A DNA stretch of 64,000 nucleotides from Sipunculus nudus (GCA_026874595.1 CM049313.1:25726008-25790007); one strand, 5' to 3'; counted from the first letter of the stretch, positions 24,932 to 35,510 are shown. Made by a program: numbers and translations. Notes: generated by a model from the letters alone, not told the origin.

Positions 24932-26265
24932 TAGCCCTCAGCCCTTAGGCTGATGGGCTATTGTCGTCACCCAAGCTGTCCGTCCGTCCGTCCGTCCGGC
25001 GTCCGTTAACTTTTACCTTGTGAGCGGGATATCTTGAAAAGGATTCACTGTCAGAATTTTATTTCCTCGGTAAAGATGTATATGGACAAAATCTCGGTCA
25101 AGTTCGAAGATGGGTGACCTTGACCCATTTTTCTACATTTTAGAGCTGATTATAGAAAAACACTTAGATGCTTATTACTCAGGAACCATTTGGTGGATTT
25201 TCACAAAACTTACTATGATTATTGGGACTGATAATCTGTACCTGCTTAACAAGTTTGGTGGCGCCACCTACAATTTCTGATTTTTAATGAATTTTTATCG
25301 GATTTTTCAACTTTGGGCTTGTGAGCGGGATATCTCTAAAAGGTTTCACCGTAGGAATTTTATTTTTTCAGTGAAGATGTATATTGACAAAATCTCGGTC
25401 AAGTTCGAAGATGGGTGACCTTGACCTGCTTTTCAAGGTCACAGAGCTGATTATAGAAAAAACATTTAGAAGCTTATTTCTCAGGAACCATTGGGTGGAT
25501 TTTCACAAAACTTACTATGATTATTGGGACTGATAATCTGTACCTGCTTAACAAGTTTGGTGGCGCCACCTACAATTTCTGATTTTTAATGAATTTTTAT
25601 CGGATTTTTCAACTTTGGGCCTGTGAGCGGGATATCTCTAAAAGGTTTCACCGTAGGATTTTTATTTTTTCGGTGAAGATGTATATTGACAAAATCTCGG
25701 TCAAGTTTGAAGATGGGTGACCTTGACCTGCTTTTCAAGGTCACAGAGCTGATTATAGAAAAAACATTTAGAAGCTTATTTCTCAGGAACCATTGGTTGG
25801 ATTTTCACAATACTTACTATGATCATAGGGAGTGATGGTCTGTAACTGCTGCACAAATTTGGGGGCGCCACCTGCAATTTCTGATTTTTAATGAATTTGT
25901 CTTGGATTTTTCAATTGTGGCCTTGTGAGCAGGATATCTCTAAAAGGATTCACAATAGGAATTTTATTTCTTTGGTGAAGATGCATATCAACAAAATCTC
26001 GGTAAAGTTCGAAGATGGGTGACCTTGACCTGCTTTTCAAGGTCACAGAGCTTACAATAGGATAAAACTTAGAAGCTTATTTTCAGGAAGCATTTGATGG
26101 ATTGTTATGAGTCATGGTACATACCTTTCCATTTTAAATTTATAACTGAGACATGTACAGATATACATCCATGTGAGAACAGATATTTAGTACTTTTCAC
26201 TGTTACCACCTCTAAACACTGTTCTTTTGGCTGAGGGCTTTTGTCAGCTTCTGCTGATATTCTAG
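24932..26265 (+). mobile_element. Family C Helitron-like element nested between RNase H and polypurine tract
   Basis: The 5' end is a hairpin, AGCCCTCAGCC-ctta-GGCTGATGGGCT. Near the 3' end GGCTGAGGGCT (26229-26239) is the inverse of the 5' arm, followed by a TCAGC-ttct-GCTGA hairpin and CTAG at 26262-26265 next to T. Inside are four units of about 302 bp (landmark GTGAGCGGGATATCT at 25020, 25321, 25623 and 25925), each with GGTGACCTTGACC and TGGTGGCGCCACCT-type words. There is no coding capacity. It sits just before the polypurine tract, so it postdates or decays the retrotransposon. Confidence 0.72.
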
Positions 26266-26273
26266 TTTCTTAC

Positions 26274-26284
26274 AGGAGGGGGAG
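26274..26284 (+). other. Polypurine tract
   Basis: AGGAGGGGGAG directly before the TGTTACAGG of the 3' LTR, the expected primer site for plus-strand synthesis. Confidence 0.85.
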
Positions 26285-27057
26285 TGTTACAGGTGCTCTA
26301 TTATGTGACACTGGTGTAACTCATGTTCTTGTTACATTCCGTACTGGTTGAACTCTTGTTGTCATGTGGGCCTTGAGTTTTCACGCTTGGTCGTGGGTCA
26401 CGTGATGAGCCTGGTATGTGTAGATACAGCGATGTCTTTCTAGAGAATTCCTGAAACGCTTGTTTACTGTTGAATAGGGTCCTTATAGACTGTTTGAGAA
26501 GTGGAAGGTTCCCAGCTTAGGGTGTGAAGGTATATAAAGGGCTGTTTTTTAGAACCAGAGGGCAGACAGCAGAGCAGATACCAGCGGACGCAGAAGCGTG
26601 TGTCAGATTCTAAGACCTTATCTGAGGAATGCGGCAATTATACATTTTTAAAAATTTTCTCCTGGATTTTATACATTTGGACTTCAGTTTACTTTCTGTG
26701 TTGTTGCAAGAACTTTCCATTGGACTGTCATTCTCCGAGAGTTTACATTGAAAGGACTTATCTTGGTGACACTGTTGGTATCGAGGTACTGTACCATTAT
26801 TTTTCTGTGTGATTGTATTGACTTGTTGCTATAACTCTGTGTTACTGTATAATTGTATTGATTTAGTGTATTGTATTGTTAGGGTTGTTTTAGGAATAAA
26901 TTATGGTTATTTGTTAACAAAAAACCACTGACTTCTTTATTCATTCCCCTAGACATTTCCCGCTGCCTAGTATTACAGAATCTGATTTTTTTTATCTCCA
27001 TTACAAAATTTGTGTTCATCACGCATACATGATCTGTTTATATAAGGTTCCGTAACA
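26285..27057 (+). repeat. 3' LTR (773 bp)
   Basis: Full-length match to 17590-18381 with TATA box (26531) and AATAAA (26895). It ends GTAACA directly before CCAT, the second copy of the target duplication. At a few positions (for example GACCTTATCTGA near 26613) it agrees with the solo LTR at 60190 rather than with the 5' LTR, which points to mutations specific to the 5' copy. Confidence 0.95.
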
Positions 27058-27061
27058 CCAT

Positions 27062-27303
27062 CCAACTAAAATAAATTATTTTAATTAGACATATCACCAA
27101 ACTGGTGACGCTACCTATTATAATTTTTGTGTAGCATACATCCATGCCCATATCTCCAGAACCAAATGTGACAGCACCTCTGTATGGAGAAGAGTTGTGA
27201 GATCTTTCAGTTTATTCAGAATGTTTATTATTTTCTGATAACACTACGTCAGGCTTGAGCAAGTACATGTTTGTATACTTGATACTTGTACTCGGGTTCA
27301 CAA
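27062..27303. other. Intron stretch with decayed tandem-repeat sequence
   Basis: Text such as CAAACTGGTGACGCTACC resembles the degenerate 125-bp units at 31370-31720. From 27250 a run of ACTTG/TACTTG words leads into the Tigger-like element. No gene. Confidence 0.4.
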
Positions 27304-27777
27304 TACAGAAGAGCGTCTTTTATCCGAAAGCCTTGGGGGACAAGCTTTTTGATGAAAGATCATTCGGATGAACCATTTCATATGAAACTGCTCTGGGAAT
27401 CACCGTTATCACCTCCGTGTTTGAAACATTACCAGATACTGACTGACCCAAATTGATTAAGCTAGCCCATGATAAATGTGTGATAAATTGTAACATTTTC
27501 GATCAGTTTAATAAATTTATCATATGGAACACATTGTTACATGATAATAAACTTATTGGTGAACAGCCCTGCTCTGGAAACAATCGGTATTGTCCCTACA
27601 TCATCTCACAAGTGGCATCCTTTGATAATTGGAATGACCTTCGATGACCTCGAAAGTGCTGCCATCTCTCGGCAGATAGGTTAACTATGGAAACCTTGAT
27701 ACATATACTGTATTTCTATTGAATTTCTAGCGGGAGGATGGGTTTATGTACACAATTTTCTGTACACAGTTTTATTT

Positions 27778-28099
27778 CAAATAAATGAAACAAAACGTAA
27801 ATGTCACACCTGAAACTAGGTTGTTTCCAGTTTATAAAACTGTTTCCAATGTGTGGCACAGTGTTTGTACTTATACTGCCATCATGCACTGCCACCTGTG
27901 AGTAGGCCTAAGAACTGCACTTGGAGACTCTTGATTGTTTTGTCATTGACCAGCAATCAAACTTGCCAGTAACACTGGTGTAAAATACAACAAAGGAGCA
28001 CTTTTTGTGATGTTTAAATAAACACTGATGTTTGAATATCAGTTTCATCTCATTTGTATAAATGGCAGGCAAATAAATGAAACAAAACGTAAATGTCAC
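27778..28099. repeat. 262-bp insertion flanked by a 30-bp direct repeat
   Basis: CAAATAAATGAAACAAAACG plus TAAATGTCAC occurs at 27778-27807 and again at 28070-28099. The sequence between them (with a few edge bases, 27806-28071) appears identical over 266 bp to 30037-30302. The copy at 30 kb lacks the direct repeats. So a piece was copied into the Tigger-like element with duplication of 30 bp of target. Confidence 0.85.
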
Positions 28100-28304
28100 T
28101 GATCGTAGATCTGTCGACATTGAATTCTTCGGTGAGGTCAGTTGGCTTGGTACTCGTGTCAAGTCTTGCAAGGATCGAAAGCTTGTCATCATCTGACAAG
28201 ACATGGCGCTTGCGCTTACATGACTTCATTGACGAGTAAGAGTTAACAGTATGTAAAAAATCATGTGGGGAACAATCAGGATGAGTAGTAAATTGTTTTG
28301 ACAT
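28100..28304 (-). pseudogene. CENP-B/Tigger N-terminal helix-turn-helix fragment
   Basis: The minus-strand reading frame from 28304 contains MKSCKRKRHVLSDDDKLSIL, then ARLDTSTKPTDLTEEFNVDR and STISDI. The pattern KRK-x4-DDKLxIL-x-RLD-x9-L-x-EEFNV-xxSTISDI is that of the first helix-turn-helix (Psq/CENP-B N) of Tigger, jerky and CENP-B proteins, which binds transposon ends or satellite DNA. After STISDI the reading is unrelated and soon stops. It could instead be an exon of a domesticated Tigger-derived gene, but the flanking element ends favour a transposon relic. Confidence 0.75.
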
Positions 28305-28849
28305 TGACTATCATAATGGTTTAATCAGCTTCGTATCATGGTTTATATAAAGCTTTATAAACTCCACTAATGCTCACAGTAGTACTCAAGGCCTGGGCGA
28401 CTACTGGAACGAAGATCAAAGCTATCCTTTTAAGCCACCCTTATCAAAGTTGAGCCGAGGACTACACGCATCGGCGAGGCTGACTTTATCACACAGGTCT
28501 ACAAACTGCAGTCGGCTACTCAGTTATGGTCTGATGTAACATTTTGTTTGTACAAGTAAATGAACCTGGCCTCGACATTCTGATTAAAGCGAGCCGAGGA
28601 CAACCCCGGCCAGCGGGGCAGTGTTTTCACACTACGCTCGGGTGCACTAATCACTTGGCAGTATGTAACACCGCTGATCTGGCTACTGTTGTTTTGAATC
28701 AGATGATATTTTATACCATATTTATTCTGCATTTTTTGTCATTGTTCAGATTTCGGATAAATGGTCAAAATATTGGTTCTCCCTTTTTTATTTCGGATGA
28801 CCAATTTTCCGGATAAATGGTCTTTGGATATTCGCCGTTCTACTTTATT

Positions 28850-29003
28850 TAGTACTTGATTTGTACATGTACTTGTCACACATGTACCTGAAAAATAAAC
28901 AAGAACTCAAATAATGGCCAAGTTTATTATCAGGCAATGATTACACCTGATGTATATTCTTTTGCAAAGGTTCCCACTAGGCCTGTAGGCCTTGTTATTG
29001 CAA
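28850..29003 (+). repeat. Dispersed repeat ending TAGGCCTGTAGGCCTTGTT
   Basis: Homologous to 34850-35000: shared words include ACATGTACTTG, ACACCTGATGTATAT / ATACCTGATGTATAT, and TAGGCCTGTAGGCCTTGTT. The final GGCCTGTAGGCC is a short hairpin followed by TTGTT, which resembles the 3' ends of the Helitron-like families here. The 5' end is not resolved. Confidence 0.5.
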
Positions 29004-30036
29004 TACTTTAGGTGAGTGGTATAAAAATTTTGAGACCAAATTCACAAGTTGAGATGAAAGGTTTTACTATATTGTGTGGTGCACATAGTGAAAAATTTAA
29101 ATCATCACAACTGGTAATATTGGTATGTGGTTTCTGCATAATATATGAAAGCCAGGTGTCTGCATTAGATTCATAATATAGGAATAATTACTCCATTTTT
29201 ACTTTGACCCCAGTGCAATTACAGACAGGATGTTTGAATTGTTTTGTTTCTCTTGAAGCCTACAATTCAATCCAGCATGGGTTGCCCATTAAAATGTGGA
29301 TATTATATTCTCAGACTTAACATAATCACACAGTGTGTCATTAAGTAGACCCACTGACAGCAGTATAATATGCAGTGAAAACTTCATGATAAGAACCAGC
29401 CATTCTGTTTTACATCCTTCTGGTTTATTTTAGGCCTTTTTTCCAAGTGGCATGGCACCTCCATGGGTTGCCAAACTCACTTTAATTGTCAATTAAATTC
29501 ATCTGTCTGACCAAAAACTGGGTAATTGCAACTTCAGTCCTCAGAGAAATTAAGAAAAATTATAATTTTCTTTTAAAAAATTATTGCTACACGTCAGGAC
29601 CACCTTGTATATCAAAACCACTGATTTTTTTTGTTCATATTTAGCATAAATATTCCTCTATATATTTCCTATGTACATGCCACAAACTAGGTCAATATTA
29701 TTTAATTTCTTGAAGTTATAGGTCTGAAAATAATGCACTTTGTAAAATAACAGGAAAGATATTTTCTCACTGAACATGATTATGGCTGAAGCAACAGACT
29801 TTTTTTCTTCAAGGATATAACTTTATTTAATCAAAAGTCAATTTTATACTGTTGAATTTGTAAAAAATTCATATCCTTTATGTATATGCAGAGATGTAAC
29901 TTGTGTAACTTTTTTCGATCCAGCTCTTAATTTGGAATTTACATGAACATTTATTTTTAAAATATTATCAAGAGGACAGCCCTAAGTGGAATGGACAATA
30001 ATACCAGAAATAATACAATACCTGTATATTTTTTAG
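29004..30036. other. Intron stretch; fragment of family A at 29450-29960
   Basis: 29450-29960 matches the 5' interior of the elements at 9396 and 31731 (for example TATATTTCCTATGTACATGCCA and AACAGGAAAGATATTTTCTC-type words). Nothing recognised in 29004-29450. Confidence 0.5.
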
Positions 30037-30302
30037 ACACCTGAAACTAGGTTGTTTCCAGTTTATAAAACTGTTTCCAATGTGTGGCACAGTGTTTGTA
30101 CTTATACTGCCATCATGCACTGCCACCTGTGAGTAGGCCTAAGAACTGCACTTGGAGACTCTTGATTGTTTTGTCATTGACCAGCAATCAAACTTGCCAG
30201 TAACACTGGTGTAAAATACAACAAAGGAGCACTTTTTGTGATGTTTAAATAAACACTGATGTTTGAATATCAGTTTCATCTCATTTGTATAAATGGCAGG
30301 CA
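30037..30302. repeat. Second copy of the 266-bp segment (likely source)
   Basis: Base-for-base match by eye to 27806-28071, starting ACACCTGAAACTAGGTTG and ending AAATGGCAGGCA. The flanks (TTTTTTAG before, TTGTGACATTGC after) are not shared, so this is not a larger segmental duplication. Confidence 0.9.
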
Positions 30303-30374
30303 TTGTGACATTGCTCTTGTCAAGCACCACTTGACCTGATAAAGATGGCTAGAAAATGCTTTTCTTTTGACATA

Positions 30375-30835
30375 CAGCACCAGGTGAAACAGGGTAAACT
30401 CCACAAAGCAGTGTACATACACTCTGAAAACAGGCAAAACCCCACAAAACAGTGTACTTACACTCTGTAAAACAGGCAACTGCCCCCCCCCCAGTGTACA
30501 TACACTCTGCAAAACAGGGTAAACTCCACAAAGCAGTGTACATACACTCTGAAAACAGGCAAAACCACACAAAACAGTGTACTTACACTCTGTAAAACAG
30601 GAACCCCCCCCCCCCCCAAAAAAAAAAAAACAGTGTACATACACTCTGCAAAACAGGCTACACTCCATAAAACAGTGTACATACACTCTGCAAAAGAGGG
30701 TTCACTCCAGAAAACAGTGTACATACACTCAGCAAAACAGGCTATACTCCACAAAACAGTGTACATACAGTCTGCACAACAGGCTTAACTCCACAAAACA
30801 GTGTACATACACTCTGCAAAACAAGGTACACAAAA
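30375..30835 (+). repeat. 42-bp minisatellite, about 11 copies, with C and A homopolymers
   Basis: Units of about 42 bp: CAGTGTACATACACTCTGCA, AAACAGG(C/G)TA and ACTCCACAAAA. Two units contain C runs (30481-30491 and 30605-30618, the latter followed by an A run). ORFs on both strands across it are repeat artefacts. GTGTACATACAC in every unit is a near-palindrome. Confidence 0.92.
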
Positions 30836-31365
30836 CAGACACAGAATAGTTTTTACTGCTGCCAGATTATAAACAGAGTTTCGGTGGGGACATCATGAAC
30901 TGGTCAGAACAACACTCTCACAAGAGGCCTGGTACAGAGAGTAGGAATCTGTTAAACAAAACCCTGATTCGACCTCATAATGCAGTGTGGCATAGAGTCA
31001 GTCAGGTTATTCTTCTTCACATCACAGTTCCAGTTCAGCAGTTTCAGGTACCCATGTATGTGTAAAGAACTGTTACAAGAACCATGAAGATGATAGATGA
31101 TTACGTTTGCATATATGCTGCAAAATCTTTTACTCTTTATCTCAAGAACCGTTCCACAATCATTAAAAATTTTTTTAGTCATATTTATCACATGACTGAC
31201 ATGTCATATGACCTGCAGGTGGTGGACCTCTCTGTTAAGACTTTCTGTGATCCAGAAAGGTCTTTTCAACTTTTCTTCAGATAAGTCAGTATATCAGAAC
31301 ACTGTTGCCTTCAAATCATGTACAGCTCAGCTTGGTCAGCTGAGTGGACCCAACTCAAGTGAATT
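30836..31365. other. Intron stretch without a recognised feature
   Basis: No exon, RNA or transposon end seen. Short ORFs on both strands at 30952-31402 lack family signals. Confidence 0.45.
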
Positions 31366-31720
31366 TTGTTGTATTGGCCTGAAATTTTGGCATCCATGCT
31401 GATTTGATTGCTTTCTCATACACAAAACTGGTGTCACCACCTACAATGATTTTTGTAAAGTGTATGTCCCTGCTTCGTTCTCAGGAAGGAGAGATATATA
31501 ATCCTGAAAATGTACATATCTTTTCATCTTGCATAGCTTTGTCATATATAAGACCTGGCATCACCTACAGTTGTATTTTTGGTTTCATGCATCTGTGCAC
31601 ATATCTCAAGAGTGGTTTGAAGTATGTGCCTGAACTTTTGCATGTCCACACATCTTTCATTGCTTTCTCAAACACAAAACTGGTGGTGCCACCTACAATC
31701 ATTTTTGTGTTGTGTACAGC
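31366..31720 (+). repeat. Degenerate tandem repeat of about 125 bp
   Basis: Three decayed units with the landmark CCTGAAATTTTGGCATCC / CCTGAAAATGTACAT / CCTGAACTTTTGCATGTCC at 31378, 31503 and 31631, each followed by CTTTCTCA-type and GGTG-CACCTACAAT words. Related units occur at 10180-10312 and 11905-12230, and reversed at 59800-61600. Confidence 0.7.
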
Positions 31721-32357
31721 AATGCCAGTTTTAGCTCAGCTGACTATAAGTCATCTGAGTTATAGTCGTGGTCCTTTGTCCTCCGTCCGGCCGTCTGGCC
31801 GTTAACAGGGCACATTTTAAAAACCGTTGGACCTACGAATCCAAAACTTTGCATACCATAAGATGTCCCCAAAATCTCCTACCATACCGAAAATTGGGTC
31901 ATTAGGACTTCGTTCCATTGAGATATTAAGGAAAAACCTCCGTTTTCCTTATAAAAGCCATTGTTACACTTCAAGGCTGCCTAATATCAAAACCGCTGAT
32001 CTGTTTTTGATCATATTTAGTATTCATATTTTTCCATACATTTTCTATGAACAAACCAAAAATTAGGTCAGTATTGGGTATTATTTTGAATTTATGGGCC
32101 CAAATGTAATGCAGTTTTTAAAAAATCAGGAAATATATTTACTCACCTAACATGAGAATTGCTGAATCTGGAGACTTTTTTTCAGGAATATAACTTTATT
32201 TAATTAACATTCAATTGTTTACCCAAAATTAGATCTGAATTTTGCAAATTTGTCAAGTTATAAGCATAAATAATAAATCAATACCTTAAATTTTGTCCAA
32301 CTTTGGCAATGGCACATTTTTCCCTGTAAGCACTCTTGATTTAATTTTCACCTCATA

Positions 32358-33612
32358 TACTGTGGTTGTCTTCTTATTTGCGGTGGTTTCAAATTCGCGA
32401 TATTCGTGGTCGCTCTCTGACCGCGAAATAGAAACCACGCAGTTTTGAATGCATATATACCAGACCATGATCATTAATTTCAGTAGCTGCCGATAGTTTG
32501 CGAGAGTTGAGATTTATCCTCAGCTACATAGTGAAGTCCATCGAGCCTGGTGCATATACGTTAAATGATTCAGGGAGAATGAAAGGGCCCATTCAAAATA
32601 ATATCGGTTGGCTTAGATGCAAAAACCGGACCCTTTGCAGGTGCGTGTTAACGCCGGCGGACGCGCCCGGCAGTTTTTCCTGTCCCCCGGTACATTACTG
32701 GAAAGTGTCAATGCCCGCTGGGCAATAATATTTAAAAATTACGTGTATGTGTGCCAAGTTAGATGACATCCAGTGCCGCTTAAAATGAATAATGAGTAGA
32801 AGTTACTCTTTCACATTGTGCCGTATTTAGTCATGTTAATAAATAAAATTTGCCACTAAAGTAGTGAACGTAGCCGCTAGGGTTGCGCCACCTTGTAACT
32901 GTATAAAGGACTAATTCTGTGAAATCATGACGCGCCAAACAATATATTATTGGCTAGTGATGACGTGAATTTTGAATATATTTGTAAGGTCACAGTTCAT
33001 TTTGGGGCCAAAGTGCCGTGAAACAGTGGACTTATGTTTTGCTTCAGATTTTAACTGTGAGAAACTGAATACGGTTCCTTCTTCCACCTAGATGGAATTA
33101 ATTAGCAACATTAACGGAACTCAAATTATTCTGGGCACATCCCTGCCTTTGACACTGAAACAAGGGGGCTACCTGCAGGCGTCCCTTGTTGGTTGAGCAA
33201 TAGATTACAACTCGACTTTTAATTAACAGGAGTAAGATACCATTATCAAGACAGTTTCCCTAAACAAACATAATATACGGTTTTGTAGTGACAAGTTGGT
33301 TTCTCGACACACCTTAATAACATTTGAGTTGTTTTAACGAACCTCGGCCCTGAACTTATTACAGCCAGCGGGGTTAATGCTTCCCGCAGGCGTCGGCTCA
33401 GCCGTCTGTGAATGTTCGAACATGCGATATTCAGACAGAGAAACATTAGACCTAGATAATAGTAAAATCACTGGTTTATGAAATTATTTTTGATAATAAA
33501 ATATACTACTAGACCAGTGATAGCTAAAGCGCGAAAAATGAACCCCGTGAAACTTATAAAAATATAAAAACCGCGAAAATTCAGACCCGCCGATATAAAG
33601 GCAACCACAGTA
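32358..33612. mobile_element. TA-flanked non-autonomous DNA transposon (1.26 kb)
   Basis: Ends TACTGTGGTTG (32358) and CAACCACAGTA (ending 33612) are inverted repeats, flanked by TA at 32356-32357 and 33613-33614. Subterminal CGCGAAA/GCGGTTT words near both ends (CCGCGAAATAGAAACCACG; AAACCGCGAAAATTCAGACC) extend the symmetry loosely. Internal short ORFs show no transposase motif. The TA target suggests a Tc1/mariner or pogo-type mobiliser. Confidence 0.7.
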
Positions 33613-33649
33613 TATATAAGGATTTAATCTTTTAAAATCTGAAATTTCA

Positions 33650-34310
33650 AAGGAATTGATTGAGAAAAGAGTAGCTTTAATTCAAGTTTCCATACACCAT
33701 GTCAAGTATTGTTTACATCTAGCCCACCTGGTAGTACAGCCTTCACTTGCATGATGTAACTGACCCCAGGCAGCTTGGCTTGGCTCAGCTTGGCCACTAC
33801 TAGCAGGCTTCCCCTCTGCCCTGCACTCCCCCCCCCCCCCGATGGTGCATTAACTAGATGAATGTTATAATTTTCTGTATTTTATTTTATTCTTGGCTAT
33901 GCTACATTTTAGATTTTGTTTTGTACCACCAGGGTTACAATGATTAAAGTGCACATTGAATTGTGTCCACAAAGTGGTGTATTGGTATGAAAGTGTGGAT
34001 GTTCATCAGATAAGTAATTCCTTACTTCAGAAGAGTAAAAACTTCACCAGGTGTGAAATTGACTATTAATTCCAGTAATAAATTAAAACTGGGATAGTAA
34101 TTAGCACAATGATATTGTTTGACCCTCATTCAACCAACAGGGTGTATACTTTATTTGAAAAGATGTTTTTATTTTATCAAATTTACTGAATCTTTTATTT
34201 CATTTCAGTGAATAAAATTAAGCATGTACTGAAAACTCCAATGTGCAAAACTTTTAATAGTGATTCAAGGAAATTGTGGCATTATTTTCTTTTAAATTCA
34301 GTTTAAACAT
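33650..34310 (+). repeat. Dispersed repeat copy 1 (about 0.65 kb)
   Basis: Homologous to 47650-48357: shared GGGTTACAATGATTAAAGTG, TGTGTCCACAAAGTG, CTGAATCTTTTATTT and TTTAAATTCAGTTTAAACAT. Both copies contain a C-rich run after CTCTGCCCTG. Part of the family A 3' interior. Confidence 0.75.
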
Positions 34311-35136
34311 TTGATTTAAAAATAATAAAATATATGTGTATGCATAATATGACCCAATATGAGCTACACTCTGGATATAATGATTGCAACTTAGAATTCT
34401 AATATTTTAACTTATATTTTCAGTTTTTTTATTACAAATTTATAAAACTTGTAAAAAAAATGAATCGGATAAAAACTATTAATGGAAAAAGTGGATATGC
34501 TAAAAAAATAGGCTTATATATAAACTTAAATGCATTATTCTCTTGAAAGTGAAATAAAGGTATTAGTCCATTCTGTCCACTTGCCTGTCCATCTGTAAAT
34601 TTTTAATATGCATCACAGTATCTCAAAACTGTTACTGTTTTTCTTCATGACAGACAGAGTATTAGTTTGTAATCATATATTTAGAACTTTACTATAACCA
34701 AGTAGGAGGGCCCCTTTCCTCTTAGCTTCTCATATGCTTATATATATGAAAAACATTACAATAGAATATTTTGCATTTGCAAAAAATTCAAACTTCAGCT
34801 GAGCGCCGAGACCCATGGGTCCCTTGTTTCAGGAGTAACGTTTGTGTAATTGGTGCATGTACTTGGTTCAATATGTCCCACATGTACTTGAAAAGTAATC
34901 AAGTACTTTTCCAATAATGGTCAAGCAAGTTATCATGGAAGCATTATACCTGATGTATATCCCTTTGCACAGGTTTGCATTAGGCCTGTAGGCCTTGTTT
35001 ATAATGTAAATGTTTTAAATCCTTGTACACATTGTCAACTACTAGTTTATTAGCAGTCTCATCAATTAATACAAAACAACACTTTAGCCCTTGTATACAA
35101 ATTTTACATATGCTTTAAATGATCTTGTTATTACAG

Positions 35137-35255
35137 GTAAAGTGGCACCTTACAAACAGCTGACCGGTGGGATAGATTTCCGAACAGAGATTCCTAAGTC
35201 CGCGAGTGGAAAGATCCTTCGACGGCTGTTAAAAGAAGAGTACCTTAGCAAGTAG
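35137..35255 (+). CDS. Acyl-CoA synthetase, last coding exon with the A10 catalytic Lys
   Basis: Acceptor GTTATTACAG precedes 35137. After completing the Gly codon it reads [20 protein letters not shown] and then [18 protein letters not shown], stop TAG 35253-35255. [11 protein letters not shown] is the A10 motif; its Lys is the catalytic residue of adenylation in the ANL family. The join to 16538 gives [14 protein letters not shown], which matches the usual continuous spacing, so no exon is missing in the 18.6-kb intron. The C terminus LSK is not a canonical SKL peroxisomal signal, so the location stays open. Confidence 0.95.
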
Positions 35256-35440
35256 ACAGCAAAGACAGATGTCTTAAAGTTTTACAGGATGGACTTCCAT
35301 TTGTATAGGGTATCTTGGTTTATCTTTTGTCTAGTATTTGATACATGTATGTCAAATGCATAAACTTTATTTAAGGACTATCTGGTTCTGTATTTTGTGT
35401 CCTTGGAAACATCTAAATAAATTTTAAGAATTTTTTTTTA
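35256..35440 (+). other. 3' UTR of the acyl-CoA synthetase
   Basis: AT-rich tail after the stop. AATAAA at 35416-35421 is followed by a T-rich stretch at 35430-35440, a plausible cleavage region. A family A element starts about 70 bp further on. Confidence 0.65.
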
Positions 35441-35510
35441 TATGGATATGTTTAAAACCTTGACATTTCATTTTGAATGAGCAAGATTTTTAAGTTTTTA
35501 TTAGCTCAGC

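Larger units (their letters stand above)
17590..27057 (+). mobile_element. Ty3/gypsy LTR retrotransposon, gmr1-like (integrase before reverse transcriptase), defective
   Basis: A 9.47-kb element flanked by the 4-bp direct repeat CCAT (17586-17589 and 27058-27061), with two LTRs that begin TGTTACAGG and end CCGTAACA. Order on the + strand: 5' LTR, primer-binding site, gag with CCHC knuckle, protease (DTGS), integrase (HHCC and DDE), reverse transcriptase (YIDD), RNase H, polypurine tract, 3' LTR. Integrase upstream of RT is the order of Ty1/copia, but the RT is of gypsy type, which is the hallmark of the gmr1-like group of metazoan gypsy elements. Stops and frameshifts in gag, integrase and RNase H plus two nested transposons (19312-21107, 24932-26265) make it non-functional. 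Without the insertions it would be about 6.3 kb. It lies in the last intron of the acyl-CoA synthetase in the same orientation. Confidence 0.93.
27306..28845 (-). mobile_element. Pogo/Tigger-like DNA transposon remnant
   Basis: Ends are imperfect inverted repeats: CAGAAGAGCGTCTTTTATCC at 27306 and, reversed from about 28845, TAGAACGGCGAATATCC followed by ATTTATCCGGA. Such ATCCGA-rich ends are usual in pogo/Tigger elements. The minus strand carries a CENP-B-type DNA-binding domain at 28100-28304. The rest of the transposase (catalytic DDE domain) is missing. It is interrupted by a 262-bp insertion (27808-28069). Flanking sequence on both sides is the same TACTTG-rich repeat. Exact ends are uncertain. 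Confidence 0.55.
31731..34826 (+). mobile_element. Family A Helitron-like element, split by a TA-flanked transposon
   Basis: The 5' hairpin is AGCTCAGcTGAC-tataa-GTCAtCTGAGTT (31733-31757), followed by a CCGTCCGGCCGTCTGGCCG run and TTAACAGGGCACA. The 3' end is TCAGCTGAGC (34795-34804), then ACCCATGGGT and CTTG at 34823-34826 next to T. The interior matches 9396-10000 and 29450-29960. A 1.26-kb element (32358-33612) is nested inside, and 33650-34310 is shared with 47650-48357. There is no coding capacity. It lies just before the last exon of the acyl-CoA synthetase. Confidence 0.65.

Noticed and set aside
30276-30849. ORFs rich in CMYTVLW or CTYTLQN on both strands
   Set aside because: Translations of the 42-bp minisatellite and its C/A runs.
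35245-35255. Peroxisomal targeting signal at the synthetase C terminus
   Set aside because: The end is LSK, not SKL or an accepted variant, so no PTS1 is claimed.
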